NCBI GenBank assembly: GCA_013368315.1
Contig: JAACJM010000033.1
Location: 372,001 to 436,000 of the forward strand
DNA length: 64,000 nt
Reading direction: 5' to 3'
From: Tetrapyrgos nigripes
Lineage: Eukaryota > Basidiomycota > Agaricomycetes > Agaricales > Campanellaceae
The notes beneath the pieces are model-generated. The model had not been told where the DNA came from. It saw only the letters and a list, made by a program, of their open reading frames with translations, and searched no databases. The first letter of the stretch is position 1. Each line of letters starts with the position of its first letter. Of this stretch, positions 1-11,158 are shown piece after piece. A program made the translations under genes and the position numbers.

Positions 1-1759
1 CTCATCTCATCTCGTCCTCTGCTTATCTCGCGGTTGAAATACATTTTAATCGTTTTTGACCTTGGAATCTTCTTTTGGCCAAACCGCCTCGAGCTTTATA
101 CCTTGCCCGAATCCAAAGAAATCATGCAACGAAACATGCAACGTTTACTTCTTAGACCAATGAAAACGAGTTGCGATAAAGGGCGAGGCATATACCTCTC
201 CGATCGTTATGGTGGCAAAAAGGCCTGATTAAGTTTAATGATTCCTGAACAAGCCCATTGATTCTTCACGATAAATGTTCGCGGGAGATGATATAGAGTT
301 ACTCCGGTATTTCTACGATAATAACCATCAGCACCCTATTTATTGTATATCATTAGCAACTTCTTACTCGAGCTCTCTGGGCGCCCTTACTGAGTTGGTC
401 AGATCCAGAGCGCCGTTTTGATCAAATATTTTCGACCAAGTGTCTCAGTTTCTCGCCATGGGTTTCGAAATTCAGCTACCTTTAGTACCTATATACATAA
501 CTAGCCGGGCGACGGGGAAATATCGATAACATGTTCTTCCGTTCTGAGTGTGGGTCCCAAGGTCCTTCAAGTCGTTTTTGGAGGTTTTTTAGTTCGGTTC
601 TCATGGAGGTCACTGCTGAGCTGATTGATTGATTTTAAATTTTGACCGAGGATCGTCGTGACCGTGACAGCCTCCCGAAGATCTAAAAAACCCCGAGCCA
701 TTATCAAATTTACGATTGAAAGATCCGTTGATTGAAGATGTTCGCCTTTGGCGGGGGATTACAAGAGTACAGGTGCGCGTCGTCGCGTTCTAGACACTGC
801 GGACGGCGATGGGTATTTGCCATCCATTTTTGTGCAACCTTAAATCTCGAACTTCTGCTCGGCGCCGGAACTACTCCATATGGGATTCTGGCCTCAAAAC
901 GGTCCCATATGGAGTATGTTCGGCCTGCAAAAACTGCTCTGAAAGATTTGAGATTTACGCCTGCGCAAAAATGGCTGGCAAATACCCATCGCCGTCCGCA
1001 GTGAGACTTATCCGATGACCTAGTAGATGACCAAGGTCATCGCCGGAACTTGAAGCAGTCGATTTCCTCGAACACGCTCCTACATGTGCTTAGGTTGGCA
1101 GAGTCGTCCCTGGATTTGAAAGCTGAACGTGGAAGTGTAATGGGGATGGGATTGAGTATTTGCTCCTCTTGCTTTATTTCGCCCCTATTCTTGTGGCGGT
1201 AACCATTAACAATCTGTCCCGGGCCGACGGCGAAACGAATCCCGTCCTCGTCAACGGTTCTGCTGTTCTTAACAGTGTTCTTTTCGTTTTGCTATTTTCT
1301 TTCAGCTTTTTGTTGGACTTAAAGTTATGATCACTACATATCACAAAGGCACTTTCATAGTCTACTTTAAGCTTACCGTCATGAGTGGAGGGAATCGCGC
1401 CCGGCGGCACCGGCCGTTGAACGGCCGTACAGTCGGGCGCAACCTGACGCAGCTGGTCGCAATGGCCAGACTGGCAAATTACACGATGCAGTTATCAGAC
1501 GAGGGGAAGGCGGAGTTGCTTACAGTGAAGATCTAGAGTCACTGTCTGACAGACGACGAGTGTAGGGATCTTAGATTCCAACTTGAAAACTGACTGGGTA
1601 TCCGAACCCGGACGACGTTGAATACATACATAAATTAATGTCTACATGGATGAATTTCCGACTCCCTAGTTGATACAATCCTGATCCCTAGATCCCGAGC
1701 TTTCAAAGTATTTGCGTTGAACGAGGCAGCTCTAATTCTATGTACGAAGAAGGTATAGC
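1..1759. other. Gene-free region with one foldback element
   Basis: No convincing coding region was found here. Open frames are short, lack family resemblance and do not join through splice sites. Apart from the foldback element at 795-1003 (listed separately) the sequence is plain mixed-composition DNA. It lies beyond the 3' end of the P450 gene. Confidence 0.5.
795..1003. mobile_element. CACTA-like MITE / foldback element
   Basis: The 209-bp segment folds on itself. The left arm starts CACTGCGGACGGCGATGGG, and its reverse complement closes the right arm at 985-1003. The outer ~45 bp of the arms match almost perfectly. The inner arms are more diverged but end in a perfect 14-bp pair, TACTCCATATGGGA and TCCCATATGGAGTA, around a short spacer. 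The flanks on both sides read AGA (792-794 and 1004-1006), a 3-bp target duplication. Terminal CACTG and a 3-bp duplication fit a non-autonomous CACTA (EnSpm) element. There is no room for a transposase. Confidence 0.75.
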
Positions 1760-3951
1760 CTAGTGTTCAAAACCTTGCTTCATGAGATTTAATGCTTTTG
1801 CAGAACGGGGAACGAAGCGAGCTCTATAAGGCTTGGGGTGGCTAGAACGTATTGCATGAGCGTTCGTGACAAAAGAATGAGTGGAGGAAATCCTACTTGA
1901 TCAATCCTTGCGTGTATTCCAGTTTAGCGGGGATTTCGTTGCCGTTCTCGTCGAGCGCACATTTAATGTGACAAGTGGCAAGTATGCAGGCAATTGTCAA
2001 GTAGGCAGTGTCAAGAGCGAACCAACGTCCAGGGCAAATGCTGAGATGGAAGAAAGACACGCTTAGAAAAATGTCAAGACGTTGGTCTTATGGAAGCTCA
2101 CCGTCTACCGAAACCAAATGCCCACGTCTTTGGATGCGGTTGTACCGTTCTTCCTTCTCCCTCAACGAACCGTTCAGGGTCAAACTTGTATGGGTCGGGA
2201 TAGATTGATTCGTCGTGCAGAATCGCCCTGAAGAGAGAAGTGAGTAACTTGAAAATAGACTTTGACGAGATACTGACCAGATGTTCCCTAGGACAGCAGT
2301 TCCTTTAGGAATAAAGTGACCTTCATAGATATCATCCTCTGTGGTGTAGTGAGGGAAGGCTAAACCGCATAAGCAGTTAGCGTTCTAAACATTATCGAGG
2401 TAAAAAGACTATGTTCTTACAGAGACGCCCAATAGGGTAAATCCTAAGAGCCTCCGTGATGATGGCAGCAGTATACGGGATTCTTTCTCGGTCACTGTGA
2501 TCAGGAAGTCGGGAATCGCCAATAACAGCATCAATCTCTGCTTGGGCGCGTTTTTGAACCTCGGGATAGTACATGAGCAGAAGTATGGAAGAAAGGATAA
2601 GTCCAACAGTCTGGTGATACATCTTCAGCACTCGTCGTAAACTTATAGGAGATCGAGACGCACCGTGTCCGAACCAGCTAGATACGCGCTAGCAGAACAA
2701 TTCCTAATGATTTCCTCCATTTCATCCATTTCCCCACTGAACTTATCCATGTTCTCGGTTGCGAAGCAATGTACGGCCGTTCCTTCAGCCTGTGTGATAG
2801 GATGAGCTGGTGAAGATCGAGCAAAGACAGAACCACGACTTACGTGCGACTTCCTGATCATTTTCCATGGGCCATCTCGCAGTTCCTGAGAGTACTCTCT
2901 CCACCTGAGGGCCTTCCTCTTGAATGCGGCACCAGGAAGCCAAGCTGAGGGTCAAAAGGTTATCGTCTGATTCTTATTAGAAGCCTTCAAACTCACTTGG
3001 TATGCTCTTCAGCAAAGGGAAATAATCAACAAGGTAGTTTCCTCGACCACCGACATCCAAAATGGTGCCAAAAGCACGGTCAACCAAGGCGACGAAATAT
3101 TCATTTTCCTCCTCAGTTGTGAATCCGTAGGTAACGCGAAGAACTAAAGATGAAGCGAGGCTAACCGAATTTGTGACATTAGGAACTGGGCGATAGAATT
3201 TGAAGTCAACCTACGTTTTGATGTGAGCACGAAGGTCGTCGGGTTTTTCGAGCAATTTTGGGAACAAAGCCGTAACGGCCGTCCTCTCGAAAGGATAGTA
3301 CTGGGGAACGGACCGGGGCTGGAAGTATTGGTGGAAGGTCTTGCGGTGCAGCCTATTGGATTCTTTCAGTAAGGAGGTGGAATTGATGAGCGAGCGAGTT
3401 GGCTGACCTCCATTTGTCATTGTATCGCATGTCTAGGAGAATGTCAATGGGCTGGAAGAACACGGGATTGGTCGAACTTACGGTTGATATCGAAAGTCCA
3501 TCTGCGGTTTATCAATGTGAGTAGCGTATCTCGTGAAAAGTTTTTAGACACTCACCCCATAAGACCGTCGACCATATGCAGAGCTGGTTTGTGTTAGTGC
3601 TGCACGATAAGGAACGATAAGGAGTAAAGACTCACGCGGCCTGTCAGAATAGATTGACGACCGCTTTTCCAACAGGTCCGTCGTTGCCTTCACCGAGTTC
3701 AAAACCACCGTCCTATCACCCAAAACCTGAAACGACACAACGTCTGAGTTATACTTCTCGCTCATCTCACAGTAGCGCTTCCATTTCGGCTTCGAGCTAG
3801 TCGCCCATGCTTTGAATTCGAAAAGTAAGCCTACAAAAGGCAATCCTTTGGGGCCAGGAGGAAGAGGTCCACCGCGGCGGGAGCGGAAGCTACGATAGAG
3901 AATGAAGAGAACGGGAAGCAAGAGTAGGGGAACGATGATGTTTGAGCTCAT
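1760..3951 (-). CDS. Cytochrome P450 monooxygenase (OrdA-like, agaricomycete type)
   Basis: Haem-thiolate monooxygenase, expected in the ER membrane. The N-terminus has a hydrophobic anchor (IIVPLLLLPVLFILY), then a basic stretch and the hinge PLPPGPKGLP. The C-helix region reads WRxHRKTFHQYFQP across a splice junction. The I-helix has AYLAGSDTV, the K-helix has EALR (ExxR) and the haem loop is FGFGRRICPG, with its cysteine thiolate ligand. The frame then runs to YRARFVPRSAKALNLMKQ and a TAG at 1760-1762. Many short introns interrupt it; one splits the haem motif between the second Arg and the Ile near 2090. All key motifs are intact, so it is probably functional. Substrate is unknown. The start at 3951 is the first Met before the membrane anchor. 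Confidence 0.88.
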
Positions 3952-4953
3952 GGTTGGGGATGGCTAGGTTTGCTCTGAGAAACGGCCGCTCTTTTATAGA
4001 TCAAGTCGTCTGTCTGTTCGGAAGTGCACATCCGACTCCCACCTGATCAAACCACGTTTTGCAGATCGATTCCTGTGCCAGAACGAGAAATGAATAAATA
4101 TGCCCATTTATCTGAGCGGGCGAGACGGTAGACCCAACAACGTTGAATACCCCTTGAAGCTTGTCAATATGTAAGCAACGTACAATGTGCTCTTCTGCAA
4201 AGCCTCGAGGAAAAGGTGGAGAGGCGACCGCTCGCGGATTGTACGGAGATGACGGAGAAGTCGAAAATGGCTTCGAGATTCTTGTTACGATACTGAGTAG
4301 ACGCGGACGCGTCTTGTAGTGGAACATGGAGGAGGTAAAGTTCAATAAGTCCTCTTAAACACTTCTAGTCTTCTTGTACTCTTTCACCTTGTTCGCTTTG
4401 ACAATTCCTTGGCAATTCCAAATACCACAAGCGAATTAACAATAGATTGGATTGATTTCCTATAGTGATCCGCACTTCACCCTCTCCTCAAGACTTTCTT
4501 ATCTTTCTTTGGCTCTCAGCGAAGCTATACCCACTCAGCAAGAACATCCTCTGATGGTTGACCGAAAAACATTGTATGTAGCTACGTTGGTGTACTTACA
4601 CTTGCGGCCGCACGTGGACGCAGGAGTTACCGTTTTGTGTCTGGAGTCAGGAGTCTGGACTTTGCAAGCCCTATCAAGGGCTATCAAGGGATGTACATAG
4701 CTCCGGGATCCCGGGTAAGCCTCAACATCAAATTCCGGCCCCAAGCCAGGAGCGCAGGGTACCGAAGAAAACCATAAAAGCCGGGCTAGCCCTGGCCGCC
4801 TGTTCGGCAACCCGACTGTAGCTACCAGATGTCGAGTGTCGCTTCATGAGTAAACACTTTCTTGGGATACTTCAGATTGCTCTGAATAACTAGTTACTAT
4901 ATCTGCAAAAATAGGCGTAAAAAAGCAGGAGCTAGGGCGATCGCGAGTCTTAA
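3952..4953. other. Intergenic region, no gene seen
   Basis: Roughly 1 kb between the P450 start and the PTPA stop. Open frames here (for example 4001-4345 on the minus strand) have no family resemblance and odd composition. It should hold the P450 promoter. A short tandem duplication (CTATCAAGGG twice) lies near 4671-4690. Confidence 0.4.
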
Positions 4954-6148
4954 TCATTGTGGTTGCACTGAGCCTAGTGAGTCCTCGGAGTCCCACTCCA
5001 ACAATCCGCCCAGGGGAATGTGCTGCACCACGACTCTTTTGCCTAGAACCTCAGCCTGCAGTTCATCAGGATCAATGCGACGGAAAAGATATGAAGCAAA
5101 TTTCTAACCTGGTACATTTTGAAAAGCCCAGAGTTTACCTTGCCCCAATTTGGCACACCGACGGCAATCGAGTATAGCTGAGATGAGTGCTCGTGGAAAG
5201 GGCCTTTTTTGACTTCGAGTATTCTCATGATAGACATGAAGTAAAGGTTGTTCAACGGTAGTGGAGGTCGAAGAACAGCTGAGACAGGTATATCACTCTG
5301 ATCTGTTGGACGAGTTGTCAAGAATTAAGAGAAGAAGCAAAGGCGAGGAAAGTCAAGAACCTCGAAGCTGGCCACTGCCGAAAATATAACCTAGGAAGTG
5401 TGAGTCGTCAAGGCCCCACACTCCGTGGCTTCCTGCAGGCTCTAGGTTATAGACATCTTGGAGTCTCCAACAAAGGCGGAGATACCGGACAAAGACTGTG
5501 AGGACGAGGGCTCTTTCTTCTTGTAGCACCGGTTGAAAGAAACGAACCATAGTCAAACCAAGCAGAAAGAGAGCAAATGAAGTTTCATGTCCTGTGCCAT
5601 AGTCCATGCGAAGGAAGGAGCCAAAGGATGACAAGAAATACGGTCGTAAATGCGGAATTGCACATCCCATTTCAGAGGGCAAGAGGTTTGATAGCAGCTC
5701 GTCCACCTTCTGCCAGAAAGAAGGTTGTCAAGCTAATCTGAGGAGTGTACGTGATAGACAAACCTCTTCCAGACGCTTTCCCCAGGTACGAAAAGAGAGG
5801 TTGCCAAACCTCTGGGGAGAGTCGAGCGGAGGAATCTCATCAATCCAACGATCTAAAGTTTCCAGCATGGATATGATAGATGAGATTGCCTACGAAAATC
5901 AGTCATTCATTGAGCTAGATTGTGAGTAAATGATAAGGTCATACATCACTATCGGATTCAGAATTCCATGGTAAGAATACGCCAACAACAGACTCGGTCA
6001 AGCGATGAAGAAAAATCGAGTAGTCCTTGTAGGAACGCGCTGAGCGCCAAAACTCGACATCTTGGTCTGTTTTGATGACATGCTCGGGTGGTCTGCGGTT
6101 TTGAACGTCTCTCAAATGAATTTGGCGTAGTTCTTGTACTTGTTGCAT
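4954..6148 (-). CDS. PP2A activator PTPA (Rrd1/Rrd2-type peptidyl-prolyl isomerase)
   Basis: Phosphotyrosyl phosphatase activator, which reactivates PP2A-type phosphatases and has prolyl isomerase activity; cytosolic/nuclear. The first exon gives a PTPA N-terminus (HVIKTDQDVEFWRSARSYKD, then FLHRLTESV). Later exons show GNLSFRTWGKRLEEV, the family signature MDYGTGHETSF, FVRYLRLCWRLQDVYNLEPAGSHGVWGLDD, and IKKGPFHEHS-type and VPNWGKVNSGLFKMYQ segments. After an intron near 5043-5110 the C-terminus is AEVLGKRVVVQHIPLGG and ends LGSVQPQ at a TGA (4954-4956). Introns are short with normal GT..AG ends. The gene is divergent from KU70, with only 198 bp between the starts. Confidence 0.9.
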
Positions 6149-6346
6149 TGACAGTAAGAATAGCGGTAAAGTAGGTGAGTTCCTGACGTCAAGGTTGGGG
6201 TAAAGATGTAGATGGTCCGTGCGTGGCGTTAGGAAAGAGCAACGTGACTCATGACACGAGACGCGTCGGTGCCGTGACGCCCGCCCTCTTTTTCACCACC
6301 ACGACGCTTACAGCCAGCAAGCCCAATCTTTAGAGGCAAGAGTGAC
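6149..6346. promoter_or_regulatory. Shared divergent promoter of PTPA and KU70
   Basis: This 198-bp interval separates two divergent start codons. It contains a perfect CRE/ATF palindrome TGACGTCA (6184-6191), a Gcn4/AP-1-type TGACTCA (6245-6251) and an MluI cell-cycle box ACGCGT (6261-6266). In other fungi these sites bind bZIP factors and the MBF complex. Their use here is inferred from sequence alone. Confidence 0.5.
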
Positions 6347-9299
6347 ATGGCGCCTTATGATGACTGGAACAGAGTAGAGGATGAAGATGATGAGGAGCTC
6401 CAGGACGCGTCGGTGCGTGATTACTGGAATACGCGCCTTGTGTAGATGCTGACCTGTGTCTTACAGTCTTTTGAAGCCAAGAAGGACGTTATTCTGTTCT
6501 GTATAGACTGCTGTCCTTCAATGCTAGAGCTACGAGAGGATCCCGACGACGAAGACGCGCCCAAGAAATGTCACCTCTACGCTGCACTAGACGCTGCCAT
6601 GCAAATTCAGAAGAAGAAAATCATAACGGGTCCGAACGATTCCGCCGGAATCCTCCTATATAACACGGTCAGGCATCTAAATCCTTCTTCCGAGCATTGT
6701 CATTGACAAGTTTTCAGACTAAGAGCTCAGAGAATAAGAAAGGACAAGGTTCTGAAATCAAACCCAACCTGTATCTCTATCAACCCATAGGCCCTCTTGA
6801 CGTAGCGAAGATCCAGGATATCAGAGCTCTTCTGGATGGTGCGTAGCTTGAACTCTTCTTTCTACCAATCATTGAATGGCACGTCTTCAGCTGCGAAAGA
6901 AGATCCTGAAGAATTGCGGAGGATGTTTCCCCCTCTTGAGGATAAGAGAGTACCCATGGGTGATGTGTTCACCAGTTGTAATTGGGTCATCCGAGACGGG
7001 TCAGCCACCATATGGGCCAAGACATTAACCGTGCTCACGCTTTTCATTTCCTATCTTTTAGAGCTCCTAAGACGGCTTCGAAGCGTGTCTTTTTGATCTC
7101 CAACCAGGACCAACCCCATTTGACCAACAGCCAGCAGTTGATCACTTCTGCGCGCACTACGTTAACGGTAACAAGGCCCAAAGTCCGTTTCATGAATCCA
7201 GACTGAGTCGTTTGTTTTGTGGTCAGGACTTGATGCAAGCTGGAGTTACTGTTGAACCATTCTTCATCAACGCCGAAGAGGAACAGTTTGATCTGAATAA
7301 ATTTTATTCTGTGGGTATCTCAGCTGCTATCTGGGACGTAATATTGACCTGGTCTTAGCATGTACTCATGCAAAATGCCTTCGCTGAAGATGAAGACGAG
7401 GAGAAAGATCCGTCTGTCCTGCCCGAGTCCATTTCTATAGCAAGGATAGGAGATTTGTTATCCCAGATGCGATTCCATGAAGTCCCTAAGCGAGCCCAGT
7501 TCAGTATCCCTTTTGAGCTTGGGGCGGGTTTGACCATCGGCGTCAAAGGGTATGTCACTTTTGAACCAACCGAACCTCCGTCTCATCGCGTGTATGCTAC
7601 AGATATGGTTTAGTTACGGAACAGAAGAAAGGCGGGTACAAATATTTCACCGATCTCGGGGACCGTATAGAAGCTGTGGTCTCGAAAACGGTGTACCTTG
7701 ATCAAGTACGTCCAGTTTATCCTCACCGACTGTATTGTGCTGAATCGAGCCGAGTAGGAACTGGAAGGTGAGATGGATAGGTCCAATGTCTTCTACGGCA
7801 TGTCTGTTGGCAGCCAGGAGGAAAAAACAGAAGATATCACAGGGAGTGTCAGGCCTGTTCTAGCGGGTCAGCGTGTATGTCTCCTCCATCTGCAACCTGA
7901 ACGTTTGTTCGGCAGACTCATACACTGCCTGTAGCCGTTCTACACCGCGGATGAAGTACGGTCCTTCCGCACACTAGGCTTGGAACCTGGTGAGGTCCTT
8001 TAGTCGTTTTCCGGTGACTCCTTACTCATCTTTTATCAGGCATCAAGTTGTTAGGATTCAAAGACCGTTCAACCCTCGCCTTCGAAGATAACGTCAAGCA
8101 CTCGTTGTTCATTTACCCGGACGAATTAGTACGTGATTGCATGCTCCTATTGATTCAGAAACCTGACCACTGTTTGATCTCGTCTAGTCGTATTCCGGTA
8201 GTAAACGCACGTTTACCGCGCTGCTCAAAACTTTGATAAAACAGGACAAGATAGCTCTCGTCTTGGCGCTGACCAGGCGTAATTCCTCGCCCTTGTTTTG
8301 TGCTCTCCTACCTCAGGTATGGAAGGACCCTACTTTCTACGTTTCACCCTCTTCAAGTCCTTCATTTAGGAAGAGAAAGCAGACGACGCCGGATGGATGG
8401 AGCCCTCGGGGTTCCATCTTATAACTCTGCCTTTTGCAGATGATATACGAGCAGCCACCGTCCAAGAAGGTTACAGAGGTCAGTGCCTCTCGATAATGTG
8501 TAGCGGACACCCTGCTGAAAGCAAGTCCAGCTCCCACTTCTCTTGAAGAGGCAGCATACGCGTGGATCACGAAACTGTCTTTGAAAGGCTCAGGTTATCA
8601 ACCCGACAGTTATCCTAACCCAGGTCAGTTTATCCGTGTAGTTGTTGTCTGTTCATCTCATTTACCGACTTATTTCTTCCAGCGCTGGCATACCACAACG
8701 CTCAGCTTGAAGCGAGCGCGTTTCAGGAGGAGTTTGATGAAGAGGATTTTGAGGACCTTACGGAACCAAACGTAGATATGATCCACAAGGTATGTCGTAG
8801 ACTTCTTGTATTTCTCTTCACTTCTAATCGTCGTTCTTTATCGATCCGTCCTAGAGGGCTGGTAAACTCATGAAGGACTGGAAGTTGGCTCTTCTAGACG
8901 ATGAGAGCTCGAATATGGTGTCTGTTGTTTCTGCAGGATCGAAGAGAAAGGCGGTAAGATTTACGAGAGTCTGTTATCTTCATCTCTGATGGAGCCAACC
9001 TTTCTAGGATGTATCCGTTGACGAGACAGAAATCCGTAGTAGACATGAAGCAGGGACGCTTGCCAAGGTACTCTACTGTTGTGCTTTGTCTTCTACATCG
9101 TCTGACGCCTTCCTTGACGAACTTTTCAGTATACTAATGAGCAGCTCAAGGTTCGTTGGCACCTTTTCTGATGAAAAACGTCTTGACTGATCGGGTCTTA
9201 CCATTGTGACAGGCGTTCCTTAAAAGCAAAGGTCTTTCAGTGTCGGGTAAGAAGGCAGACCTTCTGGCACGCATAGGAGATTGGCTGGATGATCACTAG
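6347..9299 (+). CDS. KU70: Ku70, DNA end-binding subunit of the Ku heterodimer
   Basis: Ku70 pairs with Ku80 to bind broken DNA ends in non-homologous end joining and at telomeres. The start MAPYDDWNRVEDED is followed after a short intron by the vWA-like domain (KKDVILFCIDCCPSMLEL, then AALDAAMQIQKKKI, SAGILLYNT). The segments VFLISNQD, GVTVEPFFI and FDLNKFYS follow. The beta-barrel core has GIKLLGFKDRSTLAFEDNVK, then HSLFIYPDEL, GSKRTFTALLKTLIKQDKIA and LTRRNSSPLFCALLPQ. The last exon encodes a SAP motif (LKSKGLSVSGKKADLLARIG) ending at TAG 9297-9299. It is split by a dozen or more small introns. No break was seen. In many fungi loss of Ku70 favours homologous integration. Confidence 0.92.
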
Positions 9300-9703
9300 G
9301 GTTGTGAACGCTACGTAAACCTTTGCTTGTCCTTGTACTATACTAGCTGTACTTTTTCTTGTAGATTAACCGGGCCTTGATATACATAATCGTTTCCAAT
9401 CTCAGTCGAGACATTTACGCGGAGTGAAGCAACTGAAGAGTGCTGGACATCAAATGCAACAAATAAGCCGTCTACGTTTACTAAAGTACAGCAACACAAA
9501 TTATACATGGGGATATGTAGGCTTTGAACAGTCCTTGTAAGTGTCATCATGGTCGTACGCATATTAATAAACATAGAGCAAGGTTCTTCAACAGATCTCG
9601 GGAACAGACGAGTTGCGAAGCGAAGGAGCATTGCGTTATTTAACGCCTATTTACCACTATTGAGTCAATCTCAGGCATTGGGAAAAGCAGGTTTAGAAAA
9701 CAC

Positions 9704-10165
9704 TCACAAGAGCGACAATGTCAAGTCTCCATGAACCCTGGCCTTCAACTCCACAGCCACGTCCAGATTGAGATCCAATCTCAGCTTCAATGGCTTATCT
9801 CCCATGTCTTCGTCGTCTCCTCCTTTTCCGGGTTGCTGAGGTTGCTGAGGCTGCTGAGCAGGAGGTTGCTCGGGTTCCTCTGCTTGAGTTTGAAGTGCAC
9901 TCCCTCTACGACGCTGAGCGACCTGACCGCCTCTCATGAGGTTGTCGTACTCGGATTGAGATTGGCGATTGCCACCCCTACGGCGAGGGCCACGTTGGCC
10001 ACGTGAAGGAGCTGCGTCTTCCGACACTTCTGAAGGGGTTGCTGAGGCAGAGCGGTTACGGGTACGGGTACGGCTTCGTTGTTGTTGGCGTGCGGGAGGA
10101 GGGCCTGCTGAAGGAGATCGGGAGGGTGCGGGTGATTGGCCTTCGTTAGGAGGTGGAGAGGACAT
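9704..10165 (-). CDS. Low-complexity protein with conserved basic/amphipathic C-terminus
   Basis: A 153-residue protein. Residues 1-60 are rich in Ser, Pro, Arg and Thr with SR-like repeats (RSRTRTRNRSASATP). Residues 60-95 hold Arg/Gly clusters (RGQRGPRRRGGNRQ, then QVAQRRRG). A Gln/Pro run (PPAQQPQQPQQPG) and an acidic patch follow. The last ~28 residues alternate hydrophobic and charged positions (PLKLRLDLNLDVAVELKA, then HGDLTLSLL). I recall this tail as widely conserved in fungal proteins of unknown function. A splice donor GTGAGT overlaps the stop, so an alternative C-terminus of a few residues is possible. Composition suggests RNA or nucleic-acid binding, but that is inference. Confidence 0.65.
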   Translation of the reverse strand: MSSPPPNEGQSPAPSRSPSAGPPPARQQQRSRTRTRNRSASATPSEVSEDAAPSRGQRGPRRRGGNRQSQSEYDNLMRGGQVAQRRRGSALQTQAEEPEQPPAQQPQQPQQPGKGGDDEDMGDKPLKLRLDLNLDVAVELKARVHGDLTLSLL

Positions 10166-11158
10166 CGTTAATCAGTGGTGAGTAGGTGGGCGGGGAAGCA
10201 AGAATTGGTCATGCTACCTGCGGATTTACTTATATAAGTGGAATACTGGACTCCAACGATGATGGTATTGCTGGTTCTAAGGTACTTATGAGATCATCTT
10301 TCCAGGTTAAAAATAAGGCACTGATATGCCCCAAAGCCATCATTAGAGCTTCATTTTTTCGAAATATAGCGTTGCTATGCAGAGAACAATGATGTCAGTG
10401 GCTTATGCTGTCCAATCTTTCGTTCCACGAGTGAGTAAACAGTTCCACCTAGCTTCTAGTGGTGATATTCACATTCAAAAAGTCTGGAATTTTAGGCCTG
10501 GCTTCGAGAAAGGATAGACTGAAGTCGAGGGACGGAGGGGTGAGTGAATGACGTCACTTCTGCCAAATCCAGTTCTTTCGAACCCCGCTCATTTAGGTCT
10601 CAACCTGGTCCAACCAACAAGCGCAGCCATATGGTTCCTGCACGGGCGGCCCTGCCTACATGCCTTCCAATGGGCTCCTTGATGTTTTTTTCCCCTCATC
10701 TCTGGCAACAATAACCGGTCGTCAATGATTTCATCTAAACTTTTCGCTCAGCATCATAGCGACTGGAAAAACAACAGGAGCAAGAAGAAGATTGGCTGAC
10801 GCGCGAATGAGCTCATCCTCAGGTGTGGCTCATTGTGGACCCTTTTCCACCTCAGCATGGAGGACGCACCACAGTCCTTTTCAGGCATCTCCTTCCAAAA
10901 CCGTTCATGTTCTGGTCATTCGAAGTCTAAGTCATGGCCGTAACGAAAGACTCTTTCCACTACAATATATCATCATGATATCATGTTGACCTCTGTCAAT
11001 CTATCATACTATTTCGTCTGCGGCGCCCCTTGGCAATTCTGGACTCCAAAGAATGGAATACGAGAGTATAAATGCGCTGAGGTATGTCGTGGAATCTCTC
11101 CAACATCCATTTCACTCTTCTAACTTCTTCATCTAACAACCTATAACTCATTATCACT
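10166..11158. other. Intergenic region, no gene seen
   Basis: Nearly 1 kb between divergent genes. It holds a perfect CRE-like palindrome TGACGTCA at 10549-10556. Pyrimidine-rich sequence just before 11159 looks like a fungal promoter and 5' leader. No coding exon was recognised. Confidence 0.4.
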
